Shown one piece after another: positions 40,346 to 53,843 of a DNA stretch of 64,000 nucleotides; position 1 is the first letter of the stretch, and each line of letters starts with the position of its first letter. Source of the stretch: Ailanthus altissimus (lineage: Eukaryota; Streptophyta; Magnoliopsida; Sapindales; Simaroubaceae); contig OX327712.1 in the NCBI GenBank assembly GCA_946807835.1, positions 14,960,001-15,024,000 of the forward strand. Reading direction: 5' to 3'. The notes beneath the pieces are model-generated. The model was not told the origin of the DNA. It ran no database searches and saw nothing but the letters and a program-made list of their open reading frames with translations. The position numbers and the translations under genes were made by a program.

Positions 40346-41161
40346 AAAATGCTAGCCAATTAAGTAATGCTGCCTACTCACCTATCTACCAACTTATTCA
40401 CTCATCAAATCCATTTACCTACTCATTTATCTCATTTTTATTCAATATATAACGTGATAATAGATTTTATTAAAGAAATTAAAACTGCGCTAACACTGTC
40501 ATAGTTTGAATCCCTGACCTAAATCAAAGAGTGCACAAACTTTGGTGTCGGAGCAAAAACTGGATGCAATATTTTAAAAATATATATAATAGTTGTGGTC
40601 TTATAAGAAATTTACAATTCAATAAAAAAGGGAAAAAAATTATCAATCGGTATTGTAGTTTTGACGATAATAACACTAATTATAAATAATTTAAATGAAA
40701 ATAATATTTACTAAATAATTTGACTATTATATTTTAAAATAAAACAGAAACACCTCTAAAATATACGGACTTTAAATTTATGTAAAATTAATTTATAATT
40801 TTAATTCTGGGTTTGCTATTTTTTTGTTTGGAATTATTATTATCTTTGAGATTGAATGATTTATTTTTCTCTTTTTAACTTATACTAAAGAGAAGCAAAA
40901 CTCAGAGGATAGTTTTAGTCCATACACAAATGATTATTTTTATAAATATAATATATATTTTTTAACAATTGAGGAAACTACAAGAACTAAGCATTTTTTT
41001 CTAATAAATGGAAATATTTGTGGACTTAATTCTACTACTGCTCTTAATTTTGATGGGGAAATAAAGTTTTGAAATTGCATAAGTGCTCAAATTTAAACAA
41101 GATTCAGATAGCTTTTATTAATTGGATTTACACCGCACTAGCAAAGAGGGTTTGAAAACTT

Positions 41162-41799
41162 TATTGGTGTTTGAAAATGTATTTCAAATAAACAGTTGTA
41201 AAATTAAGCATTAGAATAGAGAGAACGTGTCAAGAAGAGAAAAGAGATTGAAAGGGAAGTGCCCAAGTCGTAAGAGGCTGGGGCGCTAACACTGAAAGTA
41301 GACGCCACGGCGCCAAGCTAAGGGCGTTGCGGTACTCTAGTCTCTAATTGGTGCCCAATATAGTTTAGCGTTGCGACGCTTAGACTTGATATTTTGACTT
41401 TCTAAAGAGTCATCTACCACTTCTAATAGGTGTGGTATTTTAAAGATGTGTAATATCTCCTTAGAAAGATACTCGAGCTCTATAAATACTGTAGGTACAC
41501 TTGATTTATTACAATTAACTTCTCTTCTCAATCATTTTGTTATTATTCTCTCTTGTCAACCACTATCATAAGTACACACTTGTTATTTAAAGAGGTTATA
41601 TTTGGTGTGCACTTTTATAACCTATAATAAGTTATTAAATCATGTAATTATCATACTTTTCAACCCAAGTGCACCTTGATTAATATCAATTATAGAGGTA
41701 AAAATAGTTTAAAGACAGTGCTAAACACGCATTAACTTCATTTTGTTCTTGTTGTATCATTGTATTTACATTCCTTATATAGCACATATTTTTCTAATA
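41162..41799 (+). repeat. Copia-2 5' LTR
   Basis: About 638 bp, starting TATTGGTGTTTGAAAATG (the 3' LTR has TGTTGG) and ending TTTCTAATA (3' LTR TTTCCATCA). A TATA box TATAAATA lies at 41481-41488. Divergence from the 3' LTR is high by eye, so the insertion is old. The frame at 41337-41531 minus is not a gene. Confidence 0.88.
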
Positions 41800-41823
41800 A
41801 TCTTAAACTATTTATGTACATAC

Positions 41824-42094
41824 ATGAATACTACAAGTGATTCATCACTATTGGTTGTAGCTAAATCATTATCCGAGACAACAAAAATCCCACCTTTTGA
41901 TGAGAAGCATTTCAAAAGATAGCAAGATTGGGTTTTATGATACTATTGATGTCATGGGTTTGGCTTAGTATCTAACAATTTATTCTCCTAAAGCTACTGC
42001 AGAAAACTATAAGGTGGAATTCCCTAAGTGGAGTAGAGCTAAAAGGTATGTCATAACATAATTTTACATACTTTATCAAATGAGTTGTATGATA
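41824..42094 (+). pseudogene. Copia-2 gag, N-terminal part, broken
   Basis: Starts at ATG 41824, 24 bp after the LTR. Text of the gag type (PPFDEKHFKR, then KWSRAKR) is readable, with in-frame stops within about 50 codons. It is split from its continuation at 44348 by element X1. Confidence 0.7.
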
Positions 42095-44347
42095 TGTTAG
42101 TGATTTTTAAACTTATGGTGCATGGATGTGGGTTTGTGTCTATCATTTAAATATAGCATATATATCATATACATACATGCACAGTAGATGAGCGGAATAT
42201 AAATTTCATAATGATAAACATAAATAAACTTTACATGTTATCTCATAAATGTAACATAGTTCAAGATTGAGAAATAATACATTGTCAAGCCTTTTGTATA
42301 TTGTTGAATCGAAGTACCCGTCTTGAAGTAACCCATTTACAATTCTAATTCCTCAACACAATGGGCTTGAGTAAACTAGAATAACAGCTTATCCAGCAAA
42401 AGATTCAACTTTTGAATTTTTGTTTCTACCTTATAGTATGGGTGATCAAAAATAAAAGAGGTGTTTTTTCTTTCAATACTTGAGAGAATTTTTTAACACT
42501 TAGCCTTTCAAATTTCTCTCTACAATTTTCACTAATCCCTTGGTCTAATTTTCACTTAATCAATTAAGCAACATATTGCTATTTCATTTGTTTATTATTA
42601 TCTTTTATTTTCTCACCTAATGACATCTATTATATTTGCCATTAGTGTTTTGTTTATTATGATTTACAATAAACCAAATGAAAACAAAATAAAATAGAAA
42701 ATTATTTAAATGAACTTAGTCTTAATTTAGGCCAAATAAGAAAACACTTTTTCATCATTAAGAAACATCTTAAGGCTTACCATTAACAAATACTACCAAT
42801 TTATACTTATTATATCATTTAATTAATATTAAACAAATGATTTAATCATATTAAATCATGGTAGAAACACATGTCAATTTAAATAAAAAATTAATTGTTT
42901 GATTTCAATTTAAATAATAATATCATATATTATTATTATTATTATTTTATTCGATGAATATTTTAATAAAAAAAATAATGATATTATTTGTCCAACAAAT
43001 AAGGTCATTTTGGTAATTTCAAAATTAAACAATAATTTGCCCACATGTGTCATGTGTCAACATCTCATTGGTCAACAACTAATTGTTAACAAATGATGTA
43101 CTTAAATTTTAAGTCTTGATACATGCACGACTAGAGAAAAACCGAAGTAAATATCTGGTCTGCTGGAATTTTCTGAATCGAACTATTCAATCTAGTATGT
43201 TATCCCAGTGCACAACGAGTACACTTCATATTGTAGAACTCCCTAGGTCCACTCCCGATTTGTCAAACAGAACTATTCTGTGAGTCCGAGATTGATGCCC
43301 CACGCACACGTCACGGATATTACAAATCAGTGCAGTAGACCATACAAGTTAAGGTCATAGCGCATACATATAATCTTTCCGCAAATCATATCCTGAAAGA
43401 GTAGGGATATAGATCACTACCGTCAAATTCCTATGTGCTCATCCGTAAACTTATCTTCAAATATGTATCTTAATAAACAATATATGCAAACACTTTTACA
43501 ATATTGTTTAACCCTATAAGAAACTCTTTTTCTGGGTTTGTTGCTTATGGCTATAAGACTTTCTAAGATACAATCTCTGAGCATTCGGATATATTAACTC
43601 ATTTATGTGAGCTGACGGATTTCATATCTATACACACCGGACTCCATAAGCATCGAACTATACTCAACGACACTCAGCGGTCACACCATGAAATGTCTGT
43701 GACAAGCCCACCGTGGTGTTTAGGTCAAAGGACCACGTATACTACTCAACTCAAGAGGACCTTCCATTGACAAGTTCATGGGATGTCTATTGGGGTCCTC
43801 GTTGAGTTTGTTCAGTATTCAATCCTTACTGAATATTTGTATGCTATACGAACTTTCAGTAAGTTTATGATTAGCTAAGAACAACTATCTAGACCATCTA
43901 GGTATAGTACACATTGATCTCTGTAAAAAGATTTCACCGATAGACCTGCATCAGTGAATTAAGACCATGAACATATAATTTGAGAATAGACTTGCATAAT
44001 AACATTTCTTAGCACCTATTGCAACTCTTACAACTATATTATTACTAATGTATTCTCAGGTCTTTGTACCATTACAGACAAGATTCTAACTTTTAGACTT
44101 CAATGATTAATATAATATACTAATTTTTTAGCATTTATAATTTTTAGTGATGTTAATTCTTGATATTGATCTAAACTTCTTTAGACCAAATCTAAACTCT
44201 TTCAAATCATATAATGTCTGTAGCGTCACAAGCATTGAACCATTTAATAATAGTAATTAGCGATTTAACAAATAATGAATTGTATAAATATTACAAAATA
44301 AAATATTCATACAACAATGGGATGACACTTGAGCACAAATCCCAACA
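42095..44347. mobile_element. Nested non-coding LTR-like element X1
   Basis: 2253 bp bounded by TGTTAG...CCCAACA, with target-site duplication TGATA at 42090-42094 and 44348-44352. Removing it rejoins the copia-2 gag reading. It aligns along its length with X2 (for example TGCACAACGAGTACACT at ~43210 and ~46260). No internal copy of its own end was seen, so it is best read as a solo LTR of a long-LTR family, or else a coding-free derivative. Confidence 0.85.
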
Positions 44348-45278
44348 TGATATATATTCCACATACAAAGAAGGACATGAAATTTGAGTATAATTTAAGA
44401 AGAAATATATAATAGAAAATGTTTGTGTCCAAAAGTATGTCGTCGCTAATTTTTTAGATTTCAAAATGTATAAAAAAAAAGAAGTGACAACATAAATTCA
44501 TGATTTTCACTTTTTTTTAAATGATTTAAAGAATGAAAACATAGTTATCCCAAAAACATTTATTGGTGGTTGCTTAATAGAGAAATTGCCTGAATCATGG
44601 AACGATTATAAGAAAAACAACAAATATAAAATGAAAAATTTGACGTTGGAAGATTCAATTGTACATATAAGAATAGAAGAAAAGAATCGCCAACGGGAGA
44701 ACTTAGAAAAGGTCAAAGAATTAGTTTCTAAGGCTAACTTAATTGTGAGTGATAATCATAATAGAAAACATCAAAATTATATAAGCAACACTCACTTTAA
44801 AAAAAAATAAAGCCTCATTCAAAAAGAAAAAAAAAAGTGTTATGCTTATGAAAAGGGTGATCATTTTGCATATCAATATAGGTATAGAAACAAGAAAGGA
44901 AATAGCAAAACCACTAAGGTCAATTTGGTTGAGGAAGATGATGTTATTGTTGTAGTGGTTGTTTCACAAGTGAACATGATGGCAAGTGGCAACAAAGAGT
45001 TGATGATTTACTTTGAAGCCACTAGATATATATGTGGAGACAAGAGTGTTTTTCAGGAGTATGTCAATGTGAGAGATAGAGAAGAAAAGGTGTATCTTGG
45101 TGATTCCATTCTGCATCGATGGTAGGGAAGGAAAAGTTCTCCTTAAATTAACTTCTGAAAAGTCTCTTGCATTGAGTAATGTACTCTATGTTCCTAATAT
45201 TAGAAATAATCTTATTTCTATATTTATGCTCAGAAAAGAAATTGTAAAAGTCTCATTTGAAGGGGACAAAATTATAAT
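44348..45278 (+). pseudogene. Copia-2 gag C-terminal part and protease region, broken
   Basis: Carries LPESWNDYK (the conserved copia gag LP.SW), a zinc knuckle near 44840 in which two of the three cysteines of C-x2-C-x4-H-x4-C read as Tyr, then protease-type text (EATRYICGDKSVF) in which the catalytic D-S-G is not recognisable, and ALSNVLYVPNIRNNLIS. It is cut by X2 at 45278. Confidence 0.85.
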
Positions 45279-45859
45279 TGTCAGGATCTAATATATGTGG
45301 ATGTATGTATGTGCAATTGTGTCTATTACCTAAAATACGTATCATATACATATTAAACGATGCGGAAGCATTTAAACATGCAATAAACACAATAAATAAA
45401 ATATATTAATCACATTAATATATTAGTAGTATTGATAACTCACCTAAACATGTAAAATTATACACGTATATCCTCGGAGTCAACATGAAGACCAACTTGT
45501 TGGCAGTTCTAGTCACCAACTCGATGGACTTGGCGAGCTAGAACGACAGTTGTATAGCCAGCACTTGGTTTAACTTTTAAACCCATAAAATGATTAATTG
45601 TGTGTATTTTTTATTTTCTCTAAAAAGATTAAAAAAAATGAAGATTAAAACAATTCACAATTAATTCTATTGGCACCATAGAGAAAAATAAAATAATTTT
45701 ATTTTTTCTATTTTTTTTTCTTCTCGGCACAAAATGGAAATTGAAACATTTCAATTTCCTTCTCTCTATTTTTCTCTCGTTGCTGACACATTAAGGAAAT
45801 TGAAACAATTTCAATTTTCTTCTCATTCACTCGGCACACAATTCATACACTTCACTCTC

Positions 45860-45861
<2 letters not shown>

Positions 45862-45896
<35 letters not shown>
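45862..45896. repeat. (AT)n microsatellite inside X2
   Basis: About 17 AT repeats. Confidence 0.9.
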
Positions 45897-45901
<5 letters not shown>

Positions 45902-46729
45902 TAATATATTATATAATATTAATAATAACATAATAATATAATAGATGCCAACTATTTGACACCTAAATAAAATAATATTAATATATTATTGATTATTTAA
46001 GAATTAAATAATCAATGTGTGAAATGATCATTTTGCTCCTCATGAATGTTACCAAGTCTACTATTTAGTGGGTCCCACCAAATTTCACACTTGGGTAAAC
46101 TAAACTGAGAGTCCACAATGCGCCATGTGTCATTATACAATTAGTAAATAATTATTATTGATTAATTGTTATATTTAACACTTAAATACAGATACGCACG
46201 CATTCTCGTGGTAGTGCTGGATATTGCTGAATTAAATTTAATCTGGCACGCTACCCTAGTGCACAACGAGTACACTCCATATTGCGGAACTCCTTAATTC
46301 CACGCTCGATTTTTCAAATAGAACTATTCTATGAGTTCGTGATCAATGCCCCATGCACAAGTCACAAATATTACAAATCAGCGCATTGAACCATCTAAGC
46401 TGAGGTTACAACGCATACGTATAGTCCTTCCATCATAATATCCTGGATATGCTGGAGATATAGATTTTCATCATCAAATCCCCTTGTGCTCATCCATGTC
46501 TTATCTCCAGACTTGTATCTCACTGAACAATATGTACAAACACCGTTACTATATTATTTTACCCTGACAGAAACTATTTTTTGGGAATAATGCTTGTGGC
46601 CACAAGACTTTCTAAGATACAATCTCGAAGCATTTGGATATTAAACTCCCTATGTGAGCTGATAGATCCTATATCTATACACACCGGACTCCATAAGTAT
46701 CAGACTATATCCAGCGACACCTAGCGGTC

Positions 46730-48282
46730 TGTTTACGCTTAAAATGTAATATAAATTGAGGTGTCGATCCTATGAGGAAGCTTTTGGCAAAATAGGTTGG
46801 TGAAGTGAAATATTAAAGCAGTAGCAAATGAGAAAATTAATTAATTGGTTTAAGTGGATGAGATAGAATTGTCTATGAATTGAGGGAAATGTCTTATGAT
46901 GATTTAAGTAAGGCTTCGAGACTCACAATTATACTTTATAAATCTACTCTTCACTTTGATTTAATGTTTATAACTCAATTGAAAGTTTCACATCCCAAAC
47001 AATCAATTGGAAGATATGTAAAATATAGCACATTTAATAATACATGTATTTGATGTAATTAAACTCTTTGCAAACATTAACACACATCATGTTCATTTAT
47101 ACAAGTTATCTAAGATCGACAATATATCATTTTAATATTGCTGTAAAAGATCAACTTGAATATTAAATATTTATTGTCTTTACATGTTATCCAAAATCAA
47201 CAACATATCGATTGACAATATTGCAGTAAAAGATTAACATATAAGACAATACAATCAATAACAATTATAATTCAACAAGAATCACATAAGAAAAGCATGA
47301 CTGAACATATATGAGACATTAGAATTATAACCTCTGAATTATAGAAAAAAAAAATAGATAAGAGTTTAAGCACAACCAAACTTACAAACATTTGTAGCTC
47401 TTGACAACGAATCAAAGTATAGAAGTAGATTTATTATACATAAAAGTTTATCTCTTAGCCTTGTAAAGAACTCTAGCCTAGATTAGAATGCATGATAATG
47501 AGAAAACAATAAGAGAGAATTATCTAATGTTGAAAACGTCATAAGAGTGTCCTTATATAGGCAATGAATGGAAATATGTCATGTGTGACATCAATCTTCA
47601 ATAATTTTAAGCTAACAACTTGTTCACCCATTTGCAGCACGTATTTGATAATGTAAATGATCGATGTAGTCTCTGTAGCTGACATAAAAGTTGTAGAATG
47701 TTGTCTCTTCTTTCCATAGGCATCAATTTCATGCAAATTGGATGAGTATCCAATGAGATATGAGCAAAATTCCAAAAATACATCAAATTTTGGTTAACAA
47801 TCTTTTTACCCACTTACAATGCAATTTGGTCCATGATAACGGCTGATTTGGACTTTACCATCAACATAAGAGTTGTTGTTAATTAAGTTAGTATTTCATA
47901 GCTTCAAGAATTATACCAATTGAGTACGTATTTTGTGAGATACGATCCAAATACGTGAGTTGGGTCAAGCTGAGTTGAAGTTATAGCCCGATTCAATTGT
48001 ATCTCAATTTTTGGCCCATAACATGTTGGATTTGGCTTTTCAACTATTCTTTAAGTTTGTGTAAGATTGAGTCATGTTGTACCAGGTTCAAGAATTTATT
48101 CATTTTGATTTCTACATTGAGAGTTATGTTCATTTTATCTAAACCTATGCAAATAACATTCATTAATCACAATTTAAGGAGAACACTTTATTTCAAGCTA
48201 AAAATACACGAAAATGCTAAAATTAGTGACATTAAATGGTGACTGAATCTCTTAACGAATATGTGTTTTCATGTGGTCATCA
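46730..48282. mobile_element. Nested element Y1 inside X2
   Basis: 1553 bp, starting TGTTTACGC and ending GGTCATCA, with a perfect target-site duplication CGGTC at 46725-46729 and 48283-48287. The X1 copy shows the uninterrupted site (AGCGGTCACACCATG), which proves the insertion. It shares its right ~400 bp and its overall order with Y2. Short frames only; the class is unknown. Confidence 0.88.
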
Positions 48283-49000
48283 CGGTCACACCATGAAAGG
48301 TCTGTGATATGCGTGGAACCAAAGTATGATGAACCACTTACAAGCCCCCTTGGCACTCAGGTCAAAAGATCATGTATACCGCTCAACTCGAGAGGATCCT
48401 CTGTTGACAGCTTACATAGCGTGTCTATCAGAGGCTCTCGTGAGTCTGTCCTATATCCAGTCATAACTAGATACTCATATGTCAATACGAGCTCCAAGCT
48501 CACAGTCGGCTAAGAATGGCCATTTATACCCCATAGGTACGACATATGCCGATCTATATATAACTATCCACCGACAGACTCGCATCGACAGAAATAAATC
48601 AAGGATAATTACTTGAGAACATACTTGTGCAACTGACATTTTTTGGCACCCCATTGCAACTCTTGCAACTATGCAGTTACTAGTATATTCCTAGGTCTAT
48701 GTTCCATTACTATCAAGGTTTCAACTTTTGGATCTTTGCTGAGTATTATAACCAATTAACATTTAATAGTGCTAGCATTTAGCATTTATATGTCTTAGCG
48801 TAGCTAATTATGAGCCTTTATCTGAATTCCTTTAGATCTGATCTGAACTCCTTCAGATCATACAGATCATATAATGTCTGTAATGTTACATTGCATAATA
48901 CCATATAAATGGGTATTAGCGATCTAATGAGAATGTACACTTGTATAAATACACAAGTATATGTAGATTCAGGGATAACACGTAAGCATCGACCCTAACA

Positions 49001-52000
49001 GTAATGACTAAGGGTAGGATATTCATTGGGAATGATATTTTTCTAATAAATTATTCAAAACTAAATGTACTTGATATTCCTATGAATAAATATGTTTCTT
49101 CAGTTTAAATTGTTGAGTCTTTTGATTTATGGCATGATAGATTAGGTTACTTGAATTATCTTTATTTAAAAAAGTTGAAAAGAGTTGATTTATTATCTAA
49201 CATGAGCTTAAATGAGATTTATTAATGTGATGTATGTGTGAAAGGAAAGTCCACTAAAACAAGTTGTAAACCTAAAACTCTTAGAGAATACGAATTACTT
49301 GATTTAATTCATAATGACCTCGGTGATTTTAAGAATATCATAACTAAATGAGGGAAAAGATTTTACATAATTATTATAGATGATTTCTCAAAGTATACTA
49401 AGGTATATTTGTTAAGAAATAAAGATGAGTCATATGAAAAGTTCTTAATTTATAAACAAGAAGTTAATTCTATAATTCTATTGAGGAGAAAAGTATGTGT
49501 CTAACTTGTTTAGTTCTTATTGTAAGAACAATGAAATTATACATGAAGTTACACATCTATACTTACCTGAATCTAATAGAATGGCTGAAAGGAAAATAAG
49601 ATTTTGAAAGAAATGATAAAGTGTATGTTAATTAATTCTAGGGCACCTATGAACTTGTGAGGGAAAGTAGTTTTAATTGCTTGCCATATACAAAAAAGAA
49701 TTCCTTATAAGAAAATAGGAATTACAATCTAAAAGTTATGAAAAGGTTATATTCCTAATCTTTTCTACCTTAAAGTATAAGGGCGTATTACAAAGGTTCT
49801 TATTCATGATCCTAAAAGAAAAAGAATGAGACCTAAGACAATTGATTTTATGTTTAAGTTATACCCAGGATAGTGCTGCATATAGGTTCTTGGTATTAGA
49901 GAATACCATGAGGTTGTTTGATATAAACAATATAATAAAATAAAAAAATGTAAAATTCTTTGAGTTTATCTTTCGTAAGAAAGTCAATAGAGATAAAAAT
50001 ATGACTTATATAAAGGTTAACGTAGACCCTCCAAAAAGTTTTAACAATGAACTTAAAAGAAGCAAGAGAATGAGGAAAGCCACTAGTTTTAGTAATAATT
50101 TGTATGTTTTTCTTATAAAAGAGGACTTTAAGACTTATAATAAGGCTATGACTACTCATTATGCTCATTTATGGAGAGAGACAATTAATGATGAAATCAA
50201 ATCAATCATGTGTAGTAACTGGTTTATTTACCTCTAAGTTCCAAGCCTAATGGTTGTAAATAGATCTTCAAAGAGAAGATGGGGGATGATGGTACTATTG
50301 AGAAATATAAGATAAGGTTGATTGCCAAAAGGTTCTATAAAAAAAAGATTTAAATTATTTTGATACTTATGCTCCTGTTACTAAAATTACATCCATTGGG
50401 ATTTGATTGCGTTGGCTGTAATATATGATTTATTCATAGATCAAATGGATGTAAAGACTGCCTTTTTAAATAGATCAAATCTTTGTATGGTTTGAAACAA
50501 GCACCAAAATAGTGGCATAAGAAGTTTGTGCTCTAGTATCAAATGGTTTTATGATAAATTATTTCGATAAATGTGTATATTATAAAACCTTTGATGCTAA
50601 TAGATATGTCATCATATGTCTTTATGTGGATGACATGCTCATTTTCAATCATAATATGGAAGTAATAGTTGAGACTAAGAGATTTTTATCAACTTTATTT
50701 GATATGAAAGATATGAGAGAAGCTGATATAATATTTAGAGTAAAGATTATGATAATATCTAATGGTCTTACTTTATCATAAGAGTATTATATAGAGAAGT
50801 TTCATGAGAGATTTGGATACACAGTATGTAAACCAGTGAGAATACCTTATAATGCTAATGTTAAACTTTGAAAGAATGTTGAACATAGTGACAATCAGAA
50901 TCGTTGTGCCCAAATCATTAGTAGTCTCATGTATTTAATGAATACTACTAAGCCTGATATAGCATATCCTGTAGGGAGATTGAGTAGGTATACACAAAAT
51001 CCAAGAAAAGAGCATTAAAGTGCCATGGATAAGGTTGCAAACTATTTGATAGGCATTAAAATTTATGTATTTTCATATAGTAGATGACAATCTATAATTG
51101 AAGGTTATTGTGAGCTAATTGGATATTTGAATCCAATAAGATCAAGTCTACTAGTGGATATGTATTCACATTGGTAGAGGAGCCATATGTTAAAAATCTA
51201 TTAAACAAACTTATGTAGCACGATCTACCATAGAATCAGAATTGATAGCCTTAAAAACAAGCTTGTTATGAGGCTGAGTGGTTAAGGACACTTATAAGTG
51301 ATCTTCATATTAGTACTTATTCTCCTACACTGTCTAGTAGTGATTGCTAGAGCAAAGAGTAAGATTTAAAAAAGTAGACATATTTGTCTACGACATGGCA
51401 TCATAAAGCAGCTTCTAGAATCTAAGGTGATGAGCCTAGATTATATGAGGTTAGATATGAACTTGGTTTTTCCTCTGACAAAGCCACTAAATAAGAGATT
51501 AGTGGAAGGTGCTTCCAAGGGGATGAGACTTCAGCCTAGAGCATAAGGCAAAAGTGATGGTAACCCTACTTATGTAATTGATGATCCCATTGAATTAAAT
51601 TTATAAGGGTAAGAACAGGTTATTTGTTGTCTTGTTGTACTATCAGTTGTGGTTTGTGAGTTTTTCTCTATGGCGAGGTAGTGCATCTGTAGTGGAAAAA
51701 TATAAGGTAATCTCTTAATAAACTCTATAGCCTTTTGATTGTGTGGTGTGTTAAACTTGCAAGACACACTTGATAAAGTGTCATATATGTGAGTGTTGAA
51801 TTGGGTCAGTTCCGATGAGAGTTAGACATGTATCTTTAGAACACTCATGAAATCAAGAAGGCATATGATTATTAATAGTGTTAAATGAAGGTTGATAGAA
51901 ACTTAGTCTCACCTAATTTTTATAAAATATGGTTACTTAATTAATGGATTGGTTCATAGGTTAGAAGAACACCAATTCATATAAGTTAAATTCTACTTTG

Positions 52001-52051
52001 ATATGTTGTTAATTTGATTAACATTTAGTTTATTTGAAATATATGGAAGAT
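49001..52051 (+). pseudogene. Copia-2 pol remainder: integrase, reverse transcriptase, RNase H
   Basis: The pre-integrase zinc region (WHDRLGYLNY ... CDVC) has Tyr where its second His belongs. Integrase text follows (IHNDLGDFKN, IDDFSKYT), then the linker, then reverse transcriptase from about 50250. A deletion removes the block between KTAFLN and SLYGLKQAP near 50470. The catalytic YVDDML survives at 50623-50640. RNase H text (SGYVFTL-like, AEWLRT) runs to about 51300. Stops are scattered through all of it. Confidence 0.88.
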
Positions 52052-53843
52052 TGTTGGTGTTTGAGAGTGTATTTCAAAAAAACAATTGTAAAATTAAGCA
52101 TTAGAGTAGAGAGAAAGAGCGAGAAGAGAAAAGAGGATGAAGGGGAAGCACCCAAGCTGTAGGAGGCTTGGGCGTTGGCCCTTGGGCACCGTATCGTCCA
52201 GTCGGTGCTACAACTTGAATATTATTTTGCCTAAGTGTAGATTGTCTTAATTATAATATTTAACTCGTGAGTCTTAGTGTAGTATCCATAGGGAATGATC
52301 ACCAAGAGCAAAGGTTGTTTATGAATGTTCAAGAATAATGATATATTATACCTAAAGATAGAGAAATGTTGGTTGATTTTTTTTAAAAAAAGATTACCAA
52401 TTATAAATTGTCAAATCAATTATAAGAACACTAAGGCATTAGAGATCTACACTCAGGTTGTAGTAAAGTATCTTTGATCCTTCTTACTCATTTGAGAAAG
52501 GCTTTCCAAGTGTTTAAAAAAAATCATTTGTAAAAATAAGTTATTGATATATAGAAGATCTTTTCAAACATTTATTGTGCCCTTAGTCTATAATAAATCA
52601 AGGCTTCAATAAAATCAAAACAATTTTCATAAATGATATATAAAAAAATTTAAAAATAACATAAATATTGAAGCACAAAAGTAGGATCAAAGAAATAAGA
52701 TTACAATTCTATTAAGTATTTTCCTCTTAGCCTTTATTAAGAGTTTAAAACAACATAACTTGATAAAATAGAATATAATAAAAAGTGAACTAAAAATTAC
52801 AAAATAATAAAAGATAGCTGCCTTCCGTTCAGCCAATAATGTCCTTAAATAGGTAAATTTATAGACCTTATTCATGTATGACTAAATCTTCAACATGTTG
52901 GCTACCAAATATTCCACTAAATTTGCAACGTCTTTTTGACTATGAAGCCAGTAGAATTAGATATTTTGCTCAAGTTGTAGTTAATTGACTTATCTTTTCG
53001 TAGCTTCTAGAATCATACCTATTGAATCCGTAATTTGTGAAATATAGTCCAAATACGAAAGGTGGTTAGGCTGGGCATAGCTTATGGTTTAGTTCAGTTG
53101 TGTCCTAATTTCGGTCCGTGATGTTGAATTTGGGCTTTTAGTTGTTCATCAACTTTGTGTAGGATTGAGTTATGCTTTTCCAAATTCAAGAATTTCTTCA
53201 TTTAAATTTTTTTTTTGAGAGTTATATTCATTTTACTAAACCTACACAAAATATCAATTAATCACAAATTAATGACAACATTTTATTCTAGCTTAAAAGT
53301 ACAAAATGATAAAATTCGTAATATTATAAATATGAAATGATGATTGAAGCTCTTAACAAACATGCACTTTCAAGTATTCATTAGTCGATTGGTGCCCAAT
53401 ATAGTCATAGGGTGCCATGGTGCACAAGCCTAGAGTTGTAACTCTCTAAAGAGTCATTTACCCCTTCTAATGGGTGTGGCCTTTTAATGAGGTGTTGTGT
53501 CTTCATAAAGAAACACTTGAGCTCTATAAATACTACAGGTAAACTTGATTTATATAATTAACTTCTATTCTCAATCATTTTGATTATTATTCTCTATTGT
53601 CAACTACTATCATAAGTACACACTTGTTGTCTAATGAGGTTATATTTAGTGTGCACCTTTATAACCTATAATAAGTCATTGAATCTTAAAAGTATTATAT
53701 CTTCCAACCTAAGTGCACCTTGGTTAATATCAGTTGTAGGGGTAGAAATAGTTTAAAGACAGTATTAAGCATGCTTCAACTTTATTTTGTTCTTGCTGTA
53801 TCATTGTATTTACATTCCTCATACAGCAAGCATTTTTCCATCA
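52052..53843 (+). repeat. Copia-2 3' LTR, interrupted by Y2
   Basis: Starts TGTTGGTGTTTGAGAGTG and ends TTTCCATCA. It is about 609 bp when Y2 and its duplicated 5 bp are removed. The TATA box TATAAATA lies at 53525-53532. Confidence 0.88.
52206..53383. mobile_element. Nested element Y2 inside copia-2 3' LTR
   Basis: 1178 bp, starting TGCTACAAC and ending GTATTCATTA, flanked by GTCGG (52201-52205) and GTCGA (53384-53388), a one-mismatch target-site duplication. The 5' LTR at ~41335 shows the site without the insert. Related to Y1, chiefly over the right ~400 bp (AGAATTT.TTCATTT, TTAATCACAA, AAGCTCTTAAC). No coding content. Confidence 0.82.

Larger units (their letters stand above)
45279..49000. 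mobile_element. Nested non-coding LTR-like element X2 (carrying Y1)
   Basis: Bounded by TGTCAGGATC...GACCCTAACA (near-perfect 10-bp terminal inverted repeat), with duplicated target ATAAT (45274-45278) and GTAAT (49001-49005), one base different. Without the Y1 insert it is about 2.17 kb, close to X1 (2.25 kb) and related to it along its length. Removing it rejoins the copia-2 frame (...KII, then MTKGG-type text). No coding content was recognised. Confidence 0.87.
41162..53843 (+). mobile_element. Decayed Ty1/copia retrotransposon (copia-2) hosting nested insertions
   Basis: 5' LTR 41162-41799 and 3' LTR 52052-53843, with target-site duplication AACTT at 41157-41161 and 53844-53848. Subtracting the nested elements (42095-44347, 45279-49000, 52206-53383) and their 5-bp duplications leaves about 5.5 kb, a normal copia length. 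Internal order: gag (from 41824), zinc knuckle (~44840), protease region (~45000-45290), pre-integrase/integrase (~49060-49800), reverse transcriptase (~50250-50800), RNase H (~50930-51300). Every domain has stops or lost residues. No tRNA-Met primer site is recognisable after the 5' LTR. Confidence 0.93.

Noticed and set aside
47539..47813. Two overlapping minus-strand frames in Y1
   Set aside because: No resemblance to transposase, gag or pol and not preserved in Y2.
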